In this document: positions 58,382-64,000 of the stretch, in pieces
Numbering within the stretch: the first letter of the stretch is position 1
Layout: each line of letters opens with the position of its first letter
Assembly: GCA_963725315.1 (NCBI GenBank)
Contig: CAVRYA010000004.1
Location: 310,001-374,000 of the forward strand
Length of the DNA: 64,000 nucleotides
From: JBBRHQ01 sp963725315
GTDB taxonomy: Bacteria > Actinomycetota > Thermoleophilia > Solirubrobacterales > 70-9
Reading direction: 5' to 3'
Position numbers and translations under genes: made by a program
Notes under the pieces: model-generated
The model's input: only the letters and a program-made list of their open reading frames with translations
What the model was told of the DNA's origin: nothing
Databases searched by the model: none

Positions 58382-60582
58382 ATGGGGAGGTGTAAGGGGG
58401 TAGGGAGGTGTAAGGGGGTAGGTTTCGGGTTGATGGCCGCGACGCTGATCGTTGCGATGTGGCCACCGGCGGGAGATGCATTTTCAAGGGGCCCAGGGCT
58501 GAGATTGAGCATCCGCTCGGCAGTGCCCGGTCAGGTCTTCACGGTTACGGGCAAGGCAATCACGCATGCCCGGGCAAGTGTCGCGGTGGGCGGCAAGCGC
58601 GCGCGTGTGGTTTCGCGAAAGCGCAAGCGGCTGAACGTGCTGGTGCCCTCGCTGCGGCCGGGCAACTTCAAGGTCGTGGTGCGTACCCGCGGGAAGACAC
58701 TGAAGGCGCGGTTGCGGATAGGGAGTGGTTTCGACGGCCGCGTCAAACCAACCCTGGAGCCCGAAAATGCCTCCTCGGAGCAGATCGGCCCCGGAGGGGG
58801 GGCGGTGAGCGCGGAGGGCTCCGACGGCACCAGCTACAAGCTGACCGTCCCTGCCGGTGCACTCGAGGTGGCCGCAACGGTCACCCTGACCCCGGTCGCC
58901 AAGCTGGGCGGGTTGCCGTTCGCGGCCAACCGCGCCCTCGCGGTCCAGTTCTCCCCGGAGGGGCTCAGCTTCGCCGAGCCGGCGACCCTCCGCATCACGC
59001 CGGATAAGCCCCTGCCCGGCGCCATCGGGCTTGCCTACTCGGGCGACGGGCGCAATCTCGGCCTGACGCGGGCCACCAAAGCCGGAAGCGCGCTGGTGCT
59101 GAAGATCAGCCACTTCTCCGGCGCTGGCGTGGCCGCGATGTCCGAGCGGGAGTTCGAGAGGCTGGTGGCCGGACTTGCGGCGGGGCCGATGACGCTCGCC
59201 GGTGCGGGCGAGTTCTTCAGGGCTCTGCGGGCCGTTCCGGCCGACTGGTGCGACGGCGTCTCCCATCCCACCTGCGCCTTTGTGGAAACGGAGGCCCAAC
59301 AGTTTCTCGGCACCCTCACCCCCGACGACTGCTCCACCGCGGCCAGCGGCGGCCTGGTCCAGCCGATGGTGAGGAGCATCGCCGTCCTCGTCGAGCTCGA
59401 GGCCGACCTTCAGAACCTGGGCCGGCCCCCACGATCGGTGCTTCGGGCCTGCCGGGCAAAGCTGACGGCGGCGATGGTCAACCTGATCAAGGACACCGCC
59501 CAATCCGACCCACTGGGAATCTCCGGGCCCTGCGCGGGGGTGCCGGTCGCGAGGGCCGATTACGACAACGACAAGAAGATCCGCGACGTCGAGTGCGCGC
59601 TGTTCGTCGCCGGGGTCGCCGCGGAGCAGGACTTCGACATCCTCAAGGGGATCGCGATCGACGCCGCCACGGCCGGCCTGCAGAAGATCCTCGACGACGG
59701 CAAGGCGAAGTGCGACGCCAAGGACTTCCCCGGAGGACAGGATCTTCTCCACAAGGGCCTGGCGATCGCCGCCCCGGCCCAGATCCTCGACCAGGAGTTC
59801 GCCGACGCCCTGCTGGACTGCGTGCCGAAGATCAGGGTCAGCCCTAAGAACCCCTCGGTCGAGATCGACAAGACCCAGGACTTCACCGTGACCGCTGACG
59901 ATCCCGCCGACACCAGCGTCAGCTGGGGCGCATCGAGCGGGCAGATCACCCCCGGGGGCCACTTCACGGCTCCCCACAAGCCCGGCACGGTCACCGTGAC
60001 CGCCACCAGCACGGTCCACGCAGACCGCGAGGGCAGCACGAACGTGACCGTCACATGCCCCGCCGGGATGGTCGAGTTCAACGGCTCCTGCGCGACCGTC
60101 AGCGTCGACATCAGCCCGACCGGGGCAAACCTCGCCCCCGGCGGCAGTCAGCGCTTCACCGCCACCGTCCACAACGCGGTCGACACGAGGGTGAGCTGGA
60201 GCGAGACCGGTCCCGGCACCATCACCCAGCCGAGCCAGAGCGATGTCGGCGGTCTCTACACCGCCCCCCAGGCCGCGGGAACCTACACCGTCACCGCCAC
60301 CTCGGTGCGTGCTTCGAGGAATCGATGACGACCCAGTTGAGCTGCTCGGGCAGCGTCGGGTCCAACACCACGGTGGGGATCGTGCTTGACGTGATCGGCG
60401 AAACCGGCCGAACGGACATCGCCGGCCGATCGACCCCCGGCTCGCTGACGGGAAGCACCAGCGTTCCCGCAGACGGCAAGTCGCGTTCTCTGCTGATCGC
60501 CGTCAACCTGGGCGCCGTCGGTGGCGCCTCGATGTCGGTCTCGTGCGGTTTCGACCGCGCCTCGGTGATAGTTCCGGACTGA
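58382..60582 (+). CDS. Secreted protein with ZU5-like and Ig-like domains, one frameshift
   Basis: About 733 residues, function unknown. The start at 58382 reads MGRCKGVGRCKGVGFGLMAA: an exact 18-bp tandem duplication lengthens the basic part of the signal peptide; the ATG at 58433 is an alternative. Next are an IPT/TIG-like beta domain (to ~120), a ZU5-like domain (GPGGGAVSAEGSDGTSYKLT, PAGALEVAATVTLTPVA), a helical Cys-containing middle and two BIG2-like Ig domains (SPKNPSVEIDKTQDFTVTAD, SPTGANLAPGGSQRFTATVH). A single-base change near 60305 shifts the last ~90 residues. Confidence 0.8.
58384..58419 (+). repeat. Exact 18-bp tandem duplication at a gene start
   Basis: GGGAGGTGTAAGGGGGTA occurs twice in direct tandem, encoding GRCKGV twice. 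It lies at the N-terminus of the secreted protein if the ATG at 58382 is used, or in its leader if the ATG at 58433 is used; GGGAGGTG resembles a Shine-Dalgarno. Confidence 0.85.
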
Positions 60583-60585
60583 GGC

Positions 60586-60842
60586 TCAGGCCTGTCGCCG
60601 CGGGCTGACCGCGACCATGAAGCCGATCGCGGTGAAGACGATCGCGCCGAGCACCACCCACTCCGCCCAGCCGTCGAGCAGCGCGAGGGCGCCGGCGCAG
60701 AGCGACAACGGCGAGGATCGGTCGCGAACGACGAGGTAGATGCGTAGGCCCCCTTCTCCGATCCGTGCCGGATTCTCTCCGCGCTGCCGGAGTAGGTGGC
60801 GCGCTCGAACCCGGCGCGCTGGTTCTCGCTCATGTTGGACAT
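60586..60842 (-). CDS. Small membrane protein, one frameshift
   Basis: About 85 residues, unknown function. From the ATG at 60842 it reads MSNMSENQRAGFERATYSGS. After a one-base deletion in a G-run near 60750 it continues GLRIYLVVRDRSSPLSLCAG and then one or two hydrophobic helices (ALALLDGW, VVLGAIVFTAIGFMVAV) before a basic end. Length 257 is one short of a multiple of three, agreeing with a single deletion. It is convergent with the secreted-protein gene, three bases away. Confidence 0.6.
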
Positions 60843-60935
60843 CGGCCGCTCCTTCCATCCGGGTGCACCGGGCACTGCCCCGGCGCCAACCTGCAGGTTA
60901 CGCCCCTCGTCGACCGCTAGCGTGACGGCGCCCGG

Positions 60936-61667
60936 ATGACCACGATCCGCCTCGAGATCTCCTACGACGGCGCCGGCTTCCGCGGCTGGGCGGCGCAGCC
61001 GGGGGCGCGCACGGTGCAGGGGGAGCTGGAGGCGGCGCTGGCCCAGATCCTCGGCGAGCCGCTGCGGCTGACGGTGGCCGGTCGCACCGACGCCGGCGTC
61101 CACGCATGGCGTCAGGTGGCGAGCTTCCGCACCGAAGCGGAGGTCCCGCCCGATCTCGCCCGCCGCCTCAACGGGGTCGGGCCAGACGACATCGGCGTGC
61201 TGGCAGCCGAGCCGGCCGCCGAGAGCTTCGACGCCCGCCGCGACGCGCGCTCACGAACCTACTGCTACCGGATCCTCCGCCGCGACTTCCCGAGCCCCTT
61301 CGAGCGCGGACGGGCGCTCTGGTGGCCGCGTGCCCTGGACGTCGGGGCGATGGAGGAGTGCGCCGCCTCGCTCCGCGGCCGCCGCGACTTCACCGCCTTC
61401 ACCCCGACCAAGAGCGATCACGTCCGCTTCGAGCGGGAGGTGCTGCGGGCGGAGTGGACCGAGGAGGACTCGATCGTCTGCTTCTGGATCGAGGCCGACG
61501 CCTTCATGCACAACATGGTGAGGATCCTGGTCGGCACCATGCTCGAGGCCGGCTCCGGGAGACGCAGCGTGGCCGGGTTCGAGGCGCTGCTCGAGGGCAC
61601 CTCGCGTGAGCATGCAGGGGAAACGGTCCCCGCCCACGGCCTCTACCTCGCCTCGGTCACCTACTAG
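60936..61667 (+). CDS. truA: tRNA pseudouridine(38-40) synthase
   Basis: 243 residues. The catalytic Asp52 lies in TVAGRTDAGVHAW; ISYDGAGFRGWAAQPG and ADAFMHNMVRILVGTMLEAG are family blocks. It isomerises uridines 38-40 in the anticodon arm. The position after the alpha operon matches the usual rplQ-truA order, with two genes inserted. A 12-base palindrome AACCTGCAGGTT (60889-60900) precedes it. Confidence 0.97.
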   Translation: MTTIRLEISYDGAGFRGWAAQPGARTVQGELEAALAQILGEPLRLTVAGRTDAGVHAWRQVASFRTEAEVPPDLARRLNGVGPDDIGVLAAEPAAESFDARRDARSRTYCYRILRRDFPSPFERGRALWWPRALDVGAMEECAASLRGRRDFTAFTPTKSDHVRFEREVLRAEWTEEDSIVCFWIEADAFMHNMVRILVGTMLEAGSGRRSVAGFEALLEGTSREHAGETVPAHGLYLASVTY

Positions 61668-61686
61668 AGGCCGGGATCGGCCACCG

Positions 61687-61692
61687 TAGAAT
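61687..61692 (+). promoter_or_regulatory. -10 box TAGAAT, leaderless surE start
   Basis: TAGAAT ends nine bases before the surE ATG at 61702; the intervening bases are not a Shine-Dalgarno. No good -35 is seen 17 bases upstream. Confidence 0.5.
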
Positions 61693-61701
61693 CGAACCGC
61701 G

Positions 61702-62532
61702 ATGAAGGTCCTGCTGACCAACGACGACGGCATCAACGCCCAGGGGCTCCATGCCCTACGCCGTGAGCTGCGCCGGATCGAGGAGATCGAGGTCCACGTG
61801 ATCGCCCCTGACTCGAACCGCAGCGCCACCGCGCGCAGCATCACCACCCGATCGCCGCTGACTGTCGAGGAGGTCTCCTTCGGCGACGACTCCAGCGGCT
61901 TCGCCACCGACGGCACCCCGGTCGACTGCGTCCGCTTCGCCGACCTCGGCCTCCTCGGCGAGAAGCCCGACCTGATCGTCTCCGGGATCAACCACGGGGC
62001 CAACCTCGGCGACGACATCACCTACTCGGGCACGGTCGCCGCCGCCTTCGAGGGCATCGTCCTGGGGCTGCCGGCCGTCGCGGTCTCCCAGCAGTCCGCG
62101 AAGCGCGAGATGGACTTCCGCTTCGGCCGGGTCTTCGACTTCAGCATCGCCGCCTCCTTCACCGCGCAGCTGGTGCGTCGGCTGCTCAACGAGCCGATGC
62201 CCGAGGGGACCCTGATCAACGTCAACTGCCCGGCCGGGCAGCCCCAGGGGGTTGAGGTGACCCACCTCGGCAAGCGCCTCTACAACGACGAGCTGAAGCT
62301 GGTCGACAGCGATGAGCGCTCCGGGCGCAAGCGCTATGAGATCTACGGGTTCGAGCCCTCCTTCGAGGACGAGAAGGGCTCCGACCTCTCGGCTATCGCG
62401 AACGGGCGGATATCGGTCACGCCGGTGCATTTCGACCTCACCGACCATGGCGGGATCGGCAGCCTGCGCGACCGCGACCTCCAGTCGATGCTGACCTCGG
62501 CATCCCCCGAGGCCGCGCCCGCCGAGCGGTGA
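61702..62532 (+). CDS. surE: 5'/3'-nucleotidase SurE
   Basis: 276 residues. The metal-binding N-terminus VLLTNDDGINAQGL, the DSNRSATARSIT loop and SGINHGANLGDDITYSGTVA (metal-site Asn) are intact. It dephosphorylates nucleoside monophosphates in stationary phase. The stop overlaps the ligA start (GTGA). Confidence 0.97.
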   Translation: MKVLLTNDDGINAQGLHALRRELRRIEEIEVHVIAPDSNRSATARSITTRSPLTVEEVSFGDDSSGFATDGTPVDCVRFADLGLLGEKPDLIVSGINHGANLGDDITYSGTVAAAFEGIVLGLPAVAVSQQSAKREMDFRFGRVFDFSIAASFTAQLVRRLLNEPMPEGTLINVNCPAGQPQGVEVTHLGKRLYNDELKLVDSDERSGRKRYEIYGFEPSFEDEKGSDLSAIANGRISVTPVHFDLTDHGGIGSLRDRDLQSMLTSASPEAAPAER

Positions 62533-64000
62533 GCGCGAAGGGTCCCGAGAAGCAAGCCGCCGAGCTGCGGCGGGAGCTGGAGCGCCACAACCGCCTCTAC
62601 TACGTCGAGGACGACCCGGAGATCGGCGACGACGCCTACGACCGCATGCTCGACGAGCTGCGGGCGATCGAGGAGGAGAAACCCGAGCTGCGCACGCCCG
62701 ACTCGCCCACCCAGCGGGTCGGCGCGCCACCGCTGGAGCATTTCGAGCGGATCGAGCACGCCGAGCCGATGCTCTCGCTCGGCAATGCTCGCGACGAGGA
62801 GGAGCTGCGCGCCTGGGAGGCGCGGATCCGCAACCACCTGAAGCGGCTCGACATCAGCGCCTCGCAGTTCAGCTACACCACCGAGCCGAAGATCGACGGG
62901 CTGGCGATCTCGCTCACCTACCGCGACGGCGTCTTCGTCCGCGGCGCCACCCGCGGCGACGGCCGGATCGGCGAGGACGTCACCCGCAACCTGCGGACGA
63001 TCGGCGCGATCCCGCTTCGGATCTCCGACGCGCCGGCGCTGGTCGAGGTGCGGGGAGAGGTCTACCTGCCGATCGCCGCCTTCGCCGAGCTCAACGAGCG
63101 CCGCGCCGCGGCCGGCGAGCCGACCTTCGCCAACCCGCGCAACTCGGCTGCCGGCTCGATCCGCCAGCTCGATCCGGCGCTCGCCGCGGAGCGGCCGCTC
63201 TCGGTCTGGTGCTACGGGCTCGGGGCGACCGAGGGGCTCGAGCTCGCCACCCACAGCGAGGAGATCGGCTGGCTCCGCGAGCACGGCTTCAAGGTCAACC
63301 CTGACACCGGCCACCACGACGGGATCGACGCGGTGGTCGAGCGCTGCCTGTGGTGGCAGGAGCGTCGCGACCAGCTCGACTTCGAGATCGACGGCGTCGT
63401 CGTCAAGGTCGACGAGCGCGCCCTGTGGCGCGAGCTGGGGGTGGTCGGGCGCGAGCCGCGCTGGGCGATCGCCTGGAAGTTCCCGCCGACCACGGCGACC
63501 ACCAAGCTGCGCAAGGTCGTCTGGAACGTCGGCCGCACCGGCCACCTGCTGCCCTTCGCGATGCTCGAGCCGGTCCACGTCGGCGGGGTGACGGTCTCCA
63601 CCGCCACCCTCCACAACGAGGAGGACCTCGCCCGCAAGGACGTCCGCGAGGGCGACGAGGTGGTGGTGATGCGGGCCGGGGACGTGATCCCCCAGGTTGT
63701 CTCGCCGATGCTCCAGCGACGGCCGAAACGGACCCGGCGTTCGAAGCCGCCGACGAAATGCCCTGCCTGCGGGACCGAGACGGTGAAGCCTCCCGACGGC
63801 GTCTTCACGATCTGTCCCAACCGCTCCGGCTGCCCGGGGCAGTCCTTCCAGCACGTCAAGCACTTCGTCAGCAAGGGGGCGATGGAGATCGACGGGCTCG
63901 GCGAGAAGCAGGCGCTCCGCTTCCTCGAGGAGGGCCTGATCTCCGACGTCGCCGACATCTTCGACCTGACCGAGCAGAAGCTTGCCGGCCTGGAGGGGTT
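62529..64000 (+). CDS. ligA: NAD+-dependent DNA ligase LigA, 3' end outside the window
   Basis: The frame is open for 490 codons to the window edge. GTG start overlapping the surE stop. The N-terminal Ia domain (LERHNRLYYVEDDPEIGDDA) is followed by the adenylated lysine K121 in EPKIDGLAI, the OB fold (VWNVGRTGHLLPFAMLEPV), the four-Cys zinc finger (CPACG, then CPNRSGCPG) and the start of the HhH domain (GAMEIDGLGEKQALRFLEEG). It seals nicks in replication and repair. The BRCT domain must lie beyond the edge. Confidence 0.97.
   Translation, partial: MSAKGPEKQAAELRRELERHNRLYYVEDDPEIGDDAYDRMLDELRAIEEEKPELRTPDSPTQRVGAPPLEHFERIEHAEPMLSLGNARDEEELRAWEARIRNHLKRLDISASQFSYTTEPKIDGLAISLTYRDGVFVRGATRGDGRIGEDVTRNLRTIGAIPLRISDAPALVEVRGEVYLPIAAFAELNERRAAAGEPTFANPRNSAAGSIRQLDPALAAERPLSVWCYGLGATEGLELATHSEEIGWLREHGFKVNPDTGHHDGIDAVVERCLWWQERRDQLDFEIDGVVVKVDERALWRELGVVGREPRWAIAWKFPPTTATTKLRKVVWNVGRTGHLLPFAMLEPVHVGGVTVSTATLHNEEDLARKDVREGDEVVVMRAGDVIPQVVSPMLQRRPKRTRRSKPPTKCPACGTETVKPPDGVFTICPNRSGCPGQSFQHVKHFVSKGAMEIDGLGEKQALRFLEEGLISDVADIFDLTEQKLAGLEG

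Noticed and set aside
60889..60900. 12-base palindrome AACCTGCAGGTT before truA as an operator
   Set aside because: A single short palindrome without promoter boxes in the right place is weak evidence.

Overview
The window is one continuous, very GC-rich stretch of an actinobacterial chromosome. The gene order, the zinc-type S14, L33, L36 and S4, the RTX and Ig-like secreted proteins and the style of the charged ribosomal-protein extensions suggest the class Thermoleophilia (Solirubrobacterales or relatives). That placement is inference, not a database result. Almost the whole of the bacterial ribosomal super-cluster is present, on the + strand: rpmG-secE-nusG-rplK-rplA, rplJ-rplL-rpoB-rpoC, rpsL-rpsG, fusA-tuf, the S10 operon, the spc operon through secY-adk-map, and the alpha operon rpmJ-rpsM-rpsK-rpsD-rpoA-rplQ.

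Layout. 1-9.6 kb: 3' end of a primary-type sigma factor, tRNA-Tyr, then a metabolic island (Lrp/AsnC regulator divergent from a GATase1-like/DUF6421-like protein, an SDR and a threonine-aldolase-like PLP enzyme), a Baeyer-Villiger-type monooxygenase coupled to a polytopic membrane protein, a divergent MerR regulator and tRNA-Thr. 9.7-10.8 kb: acyl-CoA dehydrogenase. 10.9-25.5 kb: secE-nusG-L11-L1, interrupted by a VOC protein, a TetR regulator and a secreted protein, then L10-L12-RpoB-RpoC. 25.5-30.3 kb: RTX-repeat protein, flavin monooxygenase, a small membrane protein, a HAD-like protein and a PepSY protein. 30.4-36.7 kb: the str genes, split between rpsG and fusA by two tandem paralogous membrane proteins on the opposite strand. 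36.8-49.7 kb: S10 and spc operons. 49.9-55.1 kb: a giant repeat lipoprotein gene inserted between map and rpmJ, where infA would normally lie. 55.3-58.3 kb: alpha operon. 58.4-64 kb: a secreted ZU5/Ig-like protein, a small membrane protein, truA, surE and the 5' part of ligA.

How the genes work together. The core genes are packed with 4-base or shorter stop/start overlaps, so the S10-spc block probably forms one translationally coupled transcript. Regulatory elements visible in the sequence include an L10-type leader with a terminator before rplJ, a leader terminator before fusA, leader hairpins before tuf and rpsJ, and two copies of one structured intergenic element (before rplC and before rpsD) whose closing stem shows compensatory changes. 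Many accessory genes have a TANNNT -10 box 6-9 bases before the start codon and no Shine-Dalgarno, which suggests frequent leaderless mRNAs.

Quality caveat. Many genes, including the essential fusA and map, carry single-base frame changes, nearly all of them +1. I read these as errors in the assembled sequence rather than true pseudogenes, and I annotate such genes across the breaks and give the break positions.
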